From Latrodectus hesperus (Eukaryota; Arthropoda; Arachnida; Araneae; Theridiidae): a DNA stretch of 64,000 nucleotides. Made by a program: the position numbers and the translations under genes. The notes under the pieces were generated by a model. That model did no database searches and had not been told where the DNA came from. It was given only the letters and a program-made list of their open reading frames with translations. Location: assembly GCA_037975125.1 (NCBI GenBank), contig CM075853.1:58307591-58371590 (forward strand), given 5' to 3'. Shown here piece after piece: positions 12,330-24,310 of the stretch. Numbering within the stretch: the first letter of the stretch is position 1; each line of letters begins with the position of its first letter.

Positions 12330-12720
12330 AAGGGGCAATCAAACGTTTGCAAAAGTTCGCTAAATGGATCCGGCCCGTTGGACTTCTTCTCGCTGAATCC
12401 CGTTCTGCGCGTGATCTTGGCGCACGGTCACGTTCCAGTTCCTACGTCACGCACCGACTTGACCCAATAGCGCGTCTGCTACAGCTGGGGGTGTTCCAGA
12501 AAATTCATCATGCTCTCCGAGTCTATAAAAGGGATCCCTGACAGGTCCATGATCAGTTTTCAAGACAGCGTTACCAGCCATCAAATTAGCTAGTAGTGGA
12601 GTACAGAGATTTTATTTCCTCTACGAGAGTATTATCCCTCTCACCGTACAAATTGACTGTTCCGGCACCATGTTTTACTTTTCCATCCACCACCTGCCTT
12701 ACTTCCATTACTGTGCTGGA
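12330..12720 (+). promoter_or_regulatory. GC-richer promoter-like block with heat-shock element, CCAAT and TATA
   Basis: In an AT-rich setting this stretch is strikingly GC-richer. A perfect three-unit heat-shock element (nTTCnnGAAnnTTCn) lies at 12493-12507, a CCCAAT box near 12464, a TACGTCAC motif near 12443, and TATAAAAG at 12524-12531, 17 bp after the element. ATCAGTTTTC about 25 bases downstream of the TATA box could be an initiator. A heat-shock gene promoter or a solo LTR would both fit. No following coding frame is recognisable, and I could not find the ends of an LTR. Confidence 0.55.
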
Positions 12721-13006
12721 AGGTGCCTTGTGTCCCAGTTTCAATATTCAGTTTTGATTTATAAAATATACATATTCATATGAAATTTCAAAATTTATAT
12801 ATTTATTTTTACTATTTTGTTAAAATATCGTGTAAAACAATGTCATAAAAATTTAATATTCTTTGAAGAATTACAATATTTGTATGCAATATATTGCATT
12901 GTATTTTGATTTCCTAATTTTTGAATCAAATTCTTTAAAAATTTATGAATAAATCATATTCATTATGGATATTTGCTTATAAAATTAAAATATATAATTT
13001 TTTTAG

Positions 13007-14872
13007 ATGGCCTCCATGTCATCAAAAAAAAAAAAAAAAAAACAATCAGAACCTAAAAAAAGAAAAATTGAAGATGAAAAAAGAGTTTTTAATAAAAACT
13101 GGACAGAGAAATACTTTTTGATTAAGGAGAATTATAAAGCACTTTGCTTAATATGTAATGACGTTGTGCCAGTTTTTAAAGACTACAATTTGAAACGACA
13201 TTATAGTCAAAAGAATGCCACAAAATACGATGTATATCTCGGCGTTTGCCGTAAAAATGAAATCACAGAACTAAAAAAGGGCTATCGTCTGAACAAATTT
13301 TTTTAAAAAGAAAGCTACTCAAAATAATGACATTGTAAAAGCAAGTTATGTAGTAGCAAATTTAATAGCGAAAAAATCAAAACCTTTTATTGATGGCGAA
13401 TTTATAAAAGAATGCATAAAAAGCGTAGCAAACATAATTTGCCCTGAAAAAAAATTGGATTTTTCTAAAATCAGTTTATCACACCAAACTATAGCCACAA
13501 GAATTGAGGAGTTGGGGAATGCAGTTGAAAAGTCTTTAAAAAGCAATTGTACTAATTTTAAATTTTATTCGTTAGCCATGGACGAAAGCACTGACGCTTC
13601 TGATACGGCACAATTGGCAATTTTTATAAGAGGAATCGATGAACATTATAATATCACGGAAGAAATGGCTGCTTTGGTATCGTTAAAAGACACAACCAAG
13701 TCTGTAAATTTATTCCATGCATTAAAAACGACGATGGAAAGGTTTTCCTTATCCGTGAAAAATTTATCAGCTATCATAACCGATGGAGCACCTGCCATGG
13801 TTGGTAAAAATGGGAGACTCGTTAAAATGGTTAATAATGATGTCGTCGTTGCCGGCAATACGATCTTGATGGCATATCATTGTATTGTACATCAGGGCAA
13901 TTTGTGTGGAAAAATTTTAAAAATGGAAAGTGTGTTAAGCGTTGTTATAAAAACCATTAACTTTATACGAGCAAAAGGACTTAATCATAGACAATTTCAA
14001 GAGTTTCGCAAGGTAATGGGCACTGAATTTGCTGATGTTATTTATTATACAAAAGTAAGATGACTCAGTAAGGGGAAAATGCTCAAAGGATTTTACGATT
14101 TAAGAACTGAAATAAAAATATTTATGGAATCAAAAGGAAAACCTGTGACTGAATTTGAAGACGAAGATTGGGTTTCAGATTTAGCTTTTTTAGTAGACTT
14201 AACAGAGCATTTGAATGATTTATATTTGAGACTTCAAGGAAAAAATCAAATTATTAATAATATGTTCCAAACAATAACAGCGTTTGAAAGTTGAAATTTT
14301 GGCACAATCAAATAAAAGTGAAGGATTTGACGCACTTCAGTACTTTGGCTGCACATAAACCTGTGAGTTGCACAAAATATGCTGCATTAATTTTTGATTT
14401 AATTTAAGAGTTTGAAAGTAGATTTCAAAATTTTCGAAAAAATGAAGAGCATTTCAATATATTCTCTATTCCATTTTCTCTAGAAATAAATAAATTACCT
14501 TCAAATCTTCAAATGGAATGCATTGAACTGCAAAGTGACATTCAACTGAAAGAAAAATTTGGAAATGTTTCTTTACTGGAGTTTTATAAAGATTACCTAC
14601 CCCGCGATAAATATCCTAATTTTCACAATCATGCTTTATTAATGTCTTCAGCTTTTGGTAGTACCTATATTTGTGAACAATTATTTTCAAGAATGAAGCA
14701 TACAAAAAACAAAAATAGGACAAAGATTACCGACAAACATCTTGAAAATGCATTAAGAATTGCACCTCGTCTATTGAACCCGATCTCGATTCGCTTGTTC
14801 GACAAAAGCAAATTCATCCATCTCATTAATTTGTTTATTTTTTTCCATCTTTATGAAATCCAAGCTAAATGA
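13007..14872 (+). pseudogene. hAT-superfamily transposase (ZBED/GTF2IRD2-like), broken
   Basis: A Lys-rich start at 13007 is followed by a BED-like zinc segment (ALCLICN, then NLKRHYSQKN). After a frameshift near 13305 comes the catalytic domain: AMDESTDASDTAQL, IITDGAPAM, and HCIVHQGNLCGK near 13880. The next frame starts after a stop at 14063, where the usual RWLS block reads R-stop-LS. The C-terminal dimerisation block (YICEQLFSRMKHTKNKNRTKITDKHLENALRI in pattern) is near 14665-14760 in a later frame. One frameshift and at least four stops are visible. The closest known group is the Charlie-like hATs annotated as general transcription factor II-I repeat proteins; that is inference from motif order. 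Confidence 0.85.
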
Positions 14873-15245
14873 AACGAAACTTTTACAAATTTAAAATAAA
14901 TATGTACCTATACATATCAAATTAAAAATAAAAAAATTATAATAAAAAGAAGTTAATTTATTTTAATAAAGCTACATAGAGTTAATTTTTATTTCAATTT
15001 TTTGAAAAAATATTGTATGTGCGGCCCAGCAAAAAAATTTTTTTTGCCATGCGGCCCACAAACGGTCATGGTTTAGACACCCATGAGTTAGAATGTGGGT
15101 TACACTGTATAATTCATCAACAATTGATCCTAATATCATCAATAAGAGTGATTCCCCACAAAATATGATAATTCATAAGGATTATTTAGGTAAAAATTTA
15201 TGGGATCACTACTGATTACACTCTTATTAAAAATTATGGATCAGA

Positions 15246-15654
15246 TTTACTGTACGGTTACCCTCGACTCGTTTTCTTTGGCGTCAAATTTGGCGAATAT
15301 TTTTACTGGAAACTCGGCACACTAGTATTTTTAAAACCCTATTTGTTATTAATTTCTCATGAATATTTACCGATTTAAATTCATTAATATAAAATTTAAT
15401 CAAAATATTTTATGGACAATTTAACAAATCAACTTTATTAATTTACCATTGATGTTTGAAATCTATAAATCTTTGTTTTTTGTTAATTTTGTAAAATTAG
15501 TTGAGCATATTTTTAGATACCAAATAATATATGAAATATTTGTCACTAATTCAGCTATTTTTTCCTCCCGCCGTTTTTCCCGATCGGAAATTCGTCATAC
15601 GGTCACCACTGGCGAATTTTTTAAAATTTCGCCAAGGGTGACTGCACGGTAAAA
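15246..15654. mobile_element. Possible 0.4-kb MITE
   Basis: TTTACTGTACGGTTACCCT at the left and the reverse complement of the right end, TTTTACCGTGCAGTCACCCT, match over about 19 bp with only transition differences. The interior repeats GGCGAAT/ATTCGCC. No open frame is present. I could not fix a target duplication, so the superfamily is unknown. Confidence 0.5.
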
Positions 15655-15794
15655 CTCTACCAAAATTATTATTTTAACGGATAAAATAAAAAAAAATTTC
15701 GAAAACCGAAATAAATACCTAAAAATATTTAAATAAAAGTTTTTGCGATTGCATTAATTTTCAACGGGAAGAGAGAAAACCGGAAGTATTTGAG

Positions 15795-15979
15795 ATGGCT
15801 TCCGGTCAACTGAGGTTAGTTTTTGTTTACATTGAAAACTCCATCCATTTGAATGTTTTTTTTTTTTAAATTTCAATTGCAGGCGAGAGCGAACACAGTT
15901 CTATCGCCAGGAAAGTGGATACAGAGAAAAATACAAAATAAAAAATAAACAAGAAGACAGAAAATATGTACAGAGTTAG
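15795..15979 (+). pseudogene. Two-exon gene start, possibly host, cut off by LINE
   Basis: ATG at 15795 opens a 20-base coding end of exon 1 that stops at a donor GAG|gttagt (15814/15815). A 68-base intron with a long pyrimidine tract ends in ttgcag (15882). Joining the two gives MASGQLRRERTQFYRQESGY and a further 19 or so residues before a TAG at 15977. ACCGGAAGT just upstream (about 15779-15787) resembles an ETS site of a housekeeping promoter. A minus-strand LINE fragment begins about where the frame ends. I do not recognise the protein. It could be a real host gene start truncated by the LINE, or a pseudogene. Confidence 0.4.
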
Positions 15980-16512
15980 GGCCTAAGACCGATAAGAAGT
16001 TCTCTAACCTCCCAATACCGGGAGTAGATGTAATTTTTCTTCAAAGCGGGACATACCGGGAGGTGGTCTGCAGTCATCGCCTGATGGCCACTGCAGAGGG
16101 GGCTACTGGGAATCTTGAGATTGTAGAGATGTTCATTAATGCAATCGTGTATTGTTGTCAGACGGAATGCAGCAACAGCTCTGTGCCTAGGGTAGTCTGG
16201 AAGATTACGGATAGCTGTGCTCCAGGCTTTATTTCCTATACTTTCTTCTAAGTTTGAAGCATGTGAGTTTTTTACGGCAAGTTTAATTTTTGAGGCGGCT
16301 GATCTATAGCAAACTGCCTCATAGTGGGTTTGCATGATAGTGCAGCCCGTTTTGGCCAACCTGTCTGCGGCTTCGTTTCCAGGGATGCCACAGTGTGATG
16401 GTATCCACTATAGGACTACTAATTTTCCCCTTTCCTGGAGACTCCAAAAAAGGGAAAGGCACTGTTGGATGGTAGCAGAATCAGGGGTTAGCTATTGCAA
16501 GGAACGACCCAA
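15976..16512 (-). pseudogene. LINE ORF2 3' fragment: RNase H and Cys/His tail
   Basis: Reading leftward on the minus strand: SFLAIANPDSATI, then QWIPSHCGIPGNEAADRLAK (RNase H core), then AVAAFRLTTIHDCINEHLY, CSGHQAMTADHLPVCPALKK and YWEVREL, the usual C-terminal end of RNase H-bearing LINEs. One internal stop lies before QWIPSHC near 16410. The amino-acid sequence differs clearly from the LINE at 1-4210, so it is another family. The upstream part of ORF2 is missing; the break lies at or near the hAT-type element starting at 16521. Confidence 0.75.
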
Positions 16513-16520
16513 CCTGTAAT

Positions 16521-17173
16521 TAGAGATGGTCGTTATTTAATGGAACTGTCATTTAAAAACCATTATCAACTAATAACCGTTGTTTTGTAACTTCCGGAAC
16601 AATAAAGCTGTTCTCGTTGTTTTGTAACTTTAAAGCTGTTATCGCTATTTTAGAACTTCCGGAACTTTTATAGTCGTTATCGTTGTTTCGCAATGGAATT
16701 TTAAAGTCGTTATTACGTTGTTTTGACTTCTAACATTGACATTGAGTTTTCTCGGGAACAGATTCCAAGTTTTCACTTGGCACGTTGCGTTGTTTAGCAA
16801 ATAAGAATGTATACTTTACGGTTCTTCAAGTTGATGCAGAAAGTTAATTGAAAAGCGGATGAATAAATATATTTTATTTTTAAAAAGATTAAAACATTTG
16901 TAAAAATGGGAATTTTTAAAAATATATTTTATGTTAATATTGTGGGGGCATTTTATTTATCTTCAGCATTTATTTATTATTATTTTTTTATGAATTTTAA
17001 CGAAATTTTTACTAAGCTGATGCATTTTTTTAGAAATTTGAAACTATGCTCGCATATAAAAGCAAGAGTGAAATATTTTAAATTTAATATTAAATTTTGG
17101 GAGTTAATTTTTATAAATTAAAAAGATTAAAAGAAGAAGCTAACGTACCATTCGATAAAATTTGGATCAAACT

Positions 17174-17244
<71 letters not shown>

Positions 17245-20200
17245 TTTGAAATCTACTTTAAGAATATATACATTGTAAAAATAATTTTGACACTTATAAT
17301 TTTTTTTTTAATGAGAAAGCATCATCATAATTTATAAAAATTAATTTATATAAATAAAATTTAAATTCTTTTAAATGATAATATAATTGATTATATTAAA
17401 ATAATATTTTAATGTAATAATTTTACAGACCTAAAAATGTATTTGATGTACTGGAATAAAAGAATTGCATCATATTTCTTGTAGAAAGCCATTTATAAAA
17501 TTTGAGTTGAAATAAGAAGTATTATTGTTGTTAAGTTAAGTTATTAAGAATCACGGTAATAAATGTTGCAATGTATAATTATATTAAATTAATTATTGTA
17601 AATTTGTAAATGATGTTGTATTTATTAAATATTTGAAAATAAAATTAATATCCTACGTATTACAGCTGCAAATTCTAAATTTTCATCATTTATCTTTCAG
17701 GTTAAGTTATAATTATGATGAAAAAAATTTGTTCTAAAAAGATCTTTTTTGTAGTTTTATTCCTATCTAATTTCAATATAAATATTTAAATATAATTAGC
17801 TTCAATCATAACATTATTAATTTTATATAATTATAAAATAAATTACCAGATATTAAACTGCATATTTTCGAAAAACATTCTGAAGTATCAGCTTGTAATA
17901 TTGAATTATCCTCAGGCTCTTCGAAGAAATTTGAAGAAAAGGTTGGTTTAGTAAGAATTGAAGATATTTCACCATAGTATTTTTAAGAACCATTATTTTA
18001 CTTATTTTTTAAATGTAGACAACAGTATTTTTCAGAAAGTTTTAATGAATGAATTTTAACCGAGCATTAAAATTGCTTAGTAAAATACAGTTTGTATCTG
18101 AAGGAAATTTTCATAAATTTTTCGAAATAAGTATTAATTTAATTTTAAAATTTTAAGTAATTAACAATGATTTCTAAGAACTTTGAGATTTTCTTAAAAG
18201 TAAACTAAGATACTTTTAACACAATCGTTTCAAATGGATTAGTATTTTTACAAATCTTGTACCATAAAAAATATGCGTTAAATTATTAAAACTTTTCAGT
18301 AGAATATACAGACAATTTATATCATAAAGTCCAACAACTTGAAGCCGTTGTATAGCATTTCTTTAAATATCTATAATGTGTTTTATATGAGAGAGCTTCT
18401 TCGTAAACAGAGACTGGGTTTTATGTATCATAAGACAGTAACTTGAAAACTTTTAGTAATTACGCTAACAAATTAGATTCAATCATCCCTTTTCTTCAGA
18501 AGTTGTTAGACCAGAACAAAAATCTTCCACTCCGAAGAATGCTGTTGTTCTAATGGCCATATATAACTCTTAAAAACATTGTGAACTGGACAGTTTACAG
18601 TAAACATTTGCGCAATATACATTTTACTAGTACATTTCAAATTATCTTTCCAGTACATTTTTAACAGTATTTCTCTATATAGATATATAATTATAGCTAT
18701 ATTATTTCTTTATGTGGATACTATTTTCTGTATTTTTAATGTAATTTCTCAATATATATAATATATGATATTATATCATCATTTTAAGCATGCATGTCTT
18801 TCAAAATGAGTGCCTGAGAGTTTTCCGAGTTTACTCCCTTGCATAGACATTTGCAGTCTATTTATTAAAAAAATTACTTTAAACATTTACATACTAAAGT
18901 AAATTTTCTTCCATTAAATTTCAAACGAATAAGAATTACATTAATTTAAAAGATCATAATAAGTAAATAACTTTGGAATTTTATAACATATATTCCTCAA
19001 CAATCATAAAAAGAAAAATGACAAGTAGTAACTGCTTTTATAGTATGTAAAGTAAGGAAAGTAAAAATGTTAATTCTGCTTATTAATTTAATTTATTTGA
19101 GCTCTTATGATATCAAAAGATACTTGTAGATCAAACAATATAAATTAAAAAATTTATTAGTTGATAAAATTCTTCATTTATAACAAACTTTTTTTATATG
19201 CAAATAATTTTAAAAACTGTAAATTTATGCATTGTGTCAATAATAAAAAAAAACTACATCTGAATTTTTTACTGTAGTAATGTGTTTATCTATTTTACAG
19301 AGGCAATTTTCACACATTTTTATTTAAAAATACTGTTTAACTGTTAGTACTTTGAATTCATTTTATCAATACCACATAGCTCTCTTATATTTACTTCCCC
19401 GTGAGGAGTAATTTTATCTAGTAAAAATATTTAAGATAAATACACAATTGAGGCATATAGAACAGTAAAATCATGTGTATGAAGTAAAATACTATAATTT
19501 ATCAGAAAGACAAATTCCTATATTCGAATATTTTCTCGTAGGTGCTAAATATTCTGGTTTACATATACAATTCTTTATTTTTAAAGAAAATATTATTTTA
19601 TATTTATGTTCATAAATATGTAATTTTATAGTAAATGGCATCTGTATATATCCAATTTTCCTTTTATTACACAGATGATTTATATGAAAATTAAATTCGA
19701 TTAAAATGTTGAATATTGGAAAAAAATTTATATGAAATAGTAAAATGTAATTAATTATTAAATATAAGTTAGTTTAGTGTTTATCGCTGGTTAAATTATC
19801 ATTAATGTAATTTCAATCTTTGAAAACTGTGGGTTCGGTACTGATGTTACCATAAACAATGAGGGATGGTGCCCTTTGGGGATATTGATTAATCGCATGG
19901 TTATATTTATAAGTTGATAAGGTAATAAAATTTAAAAATTTCGATCAAAATATAACTTTTTATTTATATTTTGTCTCTAATTAGAGAAATACTTTTTCTA
20001 AGAAGATGTATTTTAAGATTTATTCGAGCATAAGTGATATACTCAATAGTAATCCTTAGTGTAAAAGAAACATCAGTCATAATTTGTAAGAATTTATAAT
20101 AGAAATTATTTTGAGGAATAAATTAAATTCATCTTGTGAGAAACTGAATTATGTTTGGTTTAAATAAATTCAAATTTAGCTAAATTTTATACATTAAAGT

Positions 20201-20705
20201 AATAAAATATATTAATAAGCAGTTAATATCATTTGGAAATAAATTATGTAAATACACATTATTTAAGAATTTTGAAATGAAAAAAATCAATTGACAGTGA
20301 AAAAAAAATATAAATCTAATTTAATCCATTGCAATTATTTAAAAAAATAAGTAAATGAAAATCAATCTAGACTTAAATGAACTTCTGTATAACAAAGTAG
20401 GAAATTCCTAAAATATTTATTAAAGAATATAACAAAAATCATTAAAATTTCTTTCAATCAGTGATTTTCGATGCTCAGTCACAAAAATTCACCCTACACC
20501 TCATTTCCTCAAAAAACCAGTTTTGTCACTCCACGAAAGCTTCTTTTCGCTCCATAAAATTTCCAAGAAGGCCAAAGGGAACGGATTTCTTGGAATTACT
20601 TTTCAAAAAAGCCGTTATTTGATAACGCTTTTTAGAACATGTTATTTCCTTGGAACGTAATGTTGATAACTAGTTAACCAAAAGTAACTGCTTTTGCCAT
20701 CACTA
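16521..20705. mobile_element. Non-autonomous hAT-type element (4.2 kb)
   Basis: The left end TAGAGATGG and right end CCATCACTA are inverted repeats with one mismatch, flanked by the 8-bp duplication CCTGTAAT (16513-16520 and 20706-20713). The subterminal region holds repeated GTTGTTTTGTAACTTCCGGAAC-type motifs. The longest open frame is about 70 codons and looks random. It contains a (TA)n tract. The termini resemble those of the element at 6813-9537 (TAGGGATGG), so both may depend on related hAT transposases. Confidence 0.78.
17177..17239. repeat. (TA)n microsatellite
   Basis: About 60 bp of uninterrupted TA inside the second non-autonomous hAT-type element. Confidence 0.95.
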
Positions 20706-20774
20706 CCTGTAATCAGTACTTTTTTTCCAAATACTCAGTACTTCGGCATGCAGATAACATGGTCACCGTCACTC

Positions 20775-20975
20775 GGACACGGTGGATGACTACCAGCTGT
20801 CCACCAGCCATCCACGAAATGACGTCACATATGACCAAGTCGAGGCGGAGCTTTCCACCAAAAACGAAGTACTCAGCATGTTTAATTTTTTTCATCCACA
20901 AACGAGCGACAAGTGTATATTTACTTGATTCGCGCTGTTTATATAAGAACATGGAATTTCAATTTTCTGTAGAAA
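20775..20975 (+). repeat. Dispersed repeat copy 1 with CRE, TATA and short coding start
   Basis: This 200-bp segment recurs in direct orientation at 22058-22275 with about 85% identity by eye. Both copies contain a full CRE palindrome TGACGTCA (here about 20820-20827), a TATA-like sequence (tttatataag near 20938) and a downstream ATG. Here the ATG at 20951 gives a 17-residue peptide, MEFQFSVEIEEFIIEYF. It reads like a promoter plus first exon of a gene or TE that was duplicated. The 40 bp just before it (20706-20745) match the interior of the left end of the element at 6813. Confidence 0.6.
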
Positions 20976-21004
20976 TTGAAGAATTTATCATTGAATATTT
21001 TTAA

Positions 21005-22040
21005 AGCAAGTTAAAGTTAGTTGGTCGATGTTTTACAATTTTACTTTTTTGTTTTACAATATATACATATTTATTCGATTATATATTTTTCAATAGATAA
21101 CAGGTGCTTGAGAAACCTACGTGATGATAATTATTTTAATAAAAATTTTAAAAAATCTACTATATAAAGATTTCAGTTGAATAATTAATAATTTCAGAAA
21201 ACAATTCTCTGGTAAAATTTCACAAGATTTTTAAAAATTATTTTCGTTTTATCTCATTGAAAAATCATGTAGTCTTCCTCATTGAAATTGCTTTTTAAAA
21301 TTAGAAAAATATTTCGAATAGTTTTAGTTTTTAATAAAAATTAACTGAATGAAACGTTTTTAATTTAAATTGCAATTAAAACACTGCAGAAAATTTAATT
21401 TGAATACTATAGTATAGTTATATTTATTATTGCTTTTATGTGTGAATGCATTAAATACTTGAACTCTTTAATATAATAAATAAACTTATTTATATTTTTT
21501 ATTTAAATATTATGAAACAGACTCCGAAGTAAAATGTAATCATTTTTTAAATTAGGATTTTTAATATAATGCAAATGCATAAGTATTTGTAGCAAAAACT
21601 TTTTTGGTAAAATGATTTTCCAATTTAGTTATTATTCATAGTTTATAAAAATTCATTTCAAAGAAATATTGTTAACTTAAATTTATATAAGTTGCATGGG
21701 CAATTAGAATAAGTTTTATGTTATTTAAATTTTGTTCTCCCTTTTTTTCTTCTTCCAAACATACTTTAGCAATAACATTTGCTGCTGATATTTAAATCAA
21801 AGTATTATATGCAATATTTCTTGGCGTTTTGGGCATGATTATGTTTTTAAATATGAAAATATTAACAAATACTCAATAAAATAATAATTCCAGTTAAACT
21901 GTAAATTAACTTTTATTGGTTAATATTTGGAGTGACGTTATTAATGACGTGATTGTTTCGTGTTTGGCTGGCATACCAGACACACACCAGGAATCCACAA
22001 AACAGACAAAAGTGAACCACCATCCTCAAGCAACTCGGTG
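21005..22040. other. AT-rich DNA without a recognisable gene
   Basis: No coding frame, hairpin or TE end seen between the two CRE/TATA repeat copies. Confidence 0.5.
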
Positions 22041-22057
22041 CACAGGTTTGCTGCCTG

Positions 22058-22275
22058 CCTGACACGGTGGATGAGTGACAGCTGTCCACAAGCTATCCAC
22101 CAATAATCCTCGAAATGACGTCACATATGACCAAATTGAGGTAGAACTTTCCACCAAAAGGAGTATTCAGCATGTTTAATTTTTTTCATCCACAACCGAG
22201 CGACAAGTGTATTTACTTAACTCGTGCTGTTTGTATAAGAACATGGAATTCAAATTTTCTGTAGAAATTAAAAAA
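22058..22275 (+). repeat. Dispersed repeat copy 2 with CRE and TATA-like box
   Basis: It matches copy 1 at 20775 from ACACGGTGGATGA through the coding start. The CRE lies at about 22117-22124 and the TATA-like GTTTGTATAAG near 22230. The ATG near 22241 gives MEFKFSVEIKK and then diverges into a different 34-codon frame. Conservation of the CRE, the TATA-like box and the first eight or so codons, while other parts differ by indels, is why I treat it as a promoter/first-exon repeat. Confidence 0.6.
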
Positions 22276-23314
22276 GAAAATTGTGCGTTTTTCTTTTTTC
22301 AATATGAAATTTCTTGTGAGGGAATTTATTGCCAAGTAGTAAAATAGCTTGGCCCTATATTGGCTAATCATGACCTTGTCTACGTCCAGTATTAGCCCAC
22401 ACAACTTGGGACGTCTAATGGACGTCCAGAAAACACCCACCATATCCAGTGGACATCATGGATGTTAAATAGACGTCTACTGGATTTAATTGACTGGACG
22501 TTCTGTGGATGTTTGCCAGTGGACCAGTATCGACGTCTAGTAGACGTCCATTAGACATCAACTGATGGATGTTTATTCGTCATTCTGTGTGGATCAAAAA
22601 TAGAAATCTACTGGATGTCAGTCATTGGACCTCTGATGAATATCTACATTGAGAAGAAAAACAGACATTTATGTGGTTGTAATTTGGATATTTATCTAAA
22701 TTTAGTAAGCACAATAATACTATGTTAAATTTAAAGTCCTTTAGGTTTGATTTACAATTACGTACAACATTTATTTTTTTTGCCTAAATTTATTTGAACT
22801 TGAAGGATAATTGAAGGAACTTGAAGAATAATTTAATTACACTTGAAGGGAAATAAATTATTACAAACTTCGAGTAATTTATACGATGACTTAGCATTTG
22901 TGATTAATGCTTTCAAGTATTTTTATTTAAATTTTATATAAGTATATTTGTGTTTGTTTATTATAATGATTACATCATTAACTCCAAGTAGAAAATATTA
23001 ACAAAATTTAATCGGTGATATGAAAATGTCAATGTTGAAGCATAGCTTTTTGATTGATGATTGAACGTTTTGACATTCTTTATAAATTTTTTGTGGATTA
23101 AGGAAGCATCTTCAGGATCATTTTTTATATTAGAGCCATAAGTCTTGTTTGATGAGTTTGTTGAGAACAGAAATGAAAAGAAGATATCAAGTTTTCTATA
23201 AGAATGAATAAATTTCGTGAAAGAATTAATAATAATAATTTTCTTGATATAAGAATGTAAGTTCAATTGCAAATTATGTATGAAAGATATTTTTTACTAA
23301 CTATTATTGTTGAT

Positions 23315-24207
23315 AGTAGTGTGTATATTCCGTAGCTGGCGTAGTGACTGTTAATGGCTCTCAATTCCTTCATTGATTTATCCACTTACTTTTAAAAGCA
23401 ATAGCTTTCAAACCCCATAAAAACTCCACCACCCACTTTTGGAGAGTAATGGCTCCATGTTAGCCACTAAAACCCCACCCACCTTTTAAAAAGAATGATA
23501 TCCTTTACCCATAATTTTTCCCACCACCTTATATAAATAATAGTCACAAACCTCCATAAAAATCAGACCCAGAACAATGGTATGCCATAATTTTCAACCC
23601 CCTTTTAAAAACAATGGCTCTTAAAACCCCACCCACTCTTAGAAAAGCGGCCATAACAATTTTTATAAAACGGCGGGCCAGAAAAGCCGCTGAGTCAGAA
23701 GGGTACCCCCTAGGTGAGCACCCCCTTTTTCCTCAGATGGGAGGCTTATAAAACAATGGTTTCAAAACCTCTTAAAAAGAAACAAATGTATATACTGGAG
23801 AGATATTTTAAGTATTTAAAAACAACAAATATATAAACAAAGAAATGGAAATGAATAAAAAGAAAACCCATTTGATTAAGGTATGCACAAGCATCTCATT
23901 AATTTATAGCTTTCGAGCAGAATTTAAAAAAATTTAATCAATTACACTTTCATCATCTGAAAGGGACGTATTAATCGAATGCTTAGGAAGTTTAGAAGAA
24001 AAGTTTCAAAAAATAATTGAGAGTCTTGATGAGAGCTGAAGGAAAATATTGCTTTATAAATACAAAACAGAAGAATTCCAAGTCTTCATCTTTCAATAGT
24101 TCGAAAACTATTAAAAAATAAATTTCTGTTTTACGCACATGATTCATTGAAAGTGTTATTACATTTTTCGCTTTATTCCTTATTTTTTTATTGTGTAGTG
24201 GCCGAGA
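23315..24207 (+). mobile_element. Truncated Polinton left end
   Basis: AGTAGTGTGTAT at 23315 matches the terminus of the large Polinton (AGTAGTGTATTT at 33086). Next come subterminal units rich in ACCCCACCCACTTTTAAAA (about 23370-23760). Then a stretch (23760-24207) is 85-90% identical by eye to 33320-33745, including the small ORF, the AATAGTTCGAAAACTATT hairpin (24095-24115) and the last codons of PolB. The copy breaks off exactly where a TAGAGATGGG hAT-type end starts. It belongs to a related but distinct Polinton subfamily, judged by the diverged TIR. Confidence 0.75.
23845..24039 (+). pseudogene. Small Polinton left-end gene, copy in the truncated element
   Basis: The frame starts MEMNKKKTHLIKVCT and continues SISLIYSFRAEF before a shift near 23930. 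The second half, ending SLEEKFQKIIESLDES and TGA at 24037-24039, is in another frame. The homologous frame in the large Polinton (33429-33616) is broken at a different place by an 8-bp deletion. Two copies that decay differently but keep the same protein argue that a protein of about 65 residues was once made. Its function is unknown; the C-terminal half is a charged amphipathic helix. Confidence 0.5.
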
Positions 24208-24310
24208 GTAGAGATGGGAAATTCCCGGGAATTTTGAAGCTTCGAAATTTACTCGGGAATTTTGGGAAAAAAACCAGGAATTTCGGGAAATATTGGGAAT
24301 TTTGAGGGAT
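24208..24310 (+). mobile_element. hAT-type left end, right end not found
   Basis: TAGAGATGGGAAATTCCCGGG starts directly after the Polinton fragment and is followed by four GGGAATTTT-type repeats. The terminus matches the TAGRGATGG ends at 6813 and 16521. No matching right end with the expected GCCGAGAG duplication was found in the next 3 kb, so the element is truncated or its end has decayed. Confidence 0.5.

Larger units (their letters stand above)
11009..15085 (+). mobile_element. hAT transposon with decayed transposase
   Basis: Ends CATGCTTGTCTAAAG (left) and CTTTAGACACCCATG-like (right, reading ...GTTTAGACACCCATG) are imperfect inverted repeats. They are flanked by the 8-bp duplication AGTTAGAA at 11001-11008 and 15086-15093. 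Both ends carry TGCGGCCC motifs just inside (about 11024 and 15018/15052). The element contains a broken hAT transposase, a piggyBac-type MITE and a promoter-like block. The left duplication begins 12 bp after the right target duplication of the deleted LINE. Confidence 0.85.
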
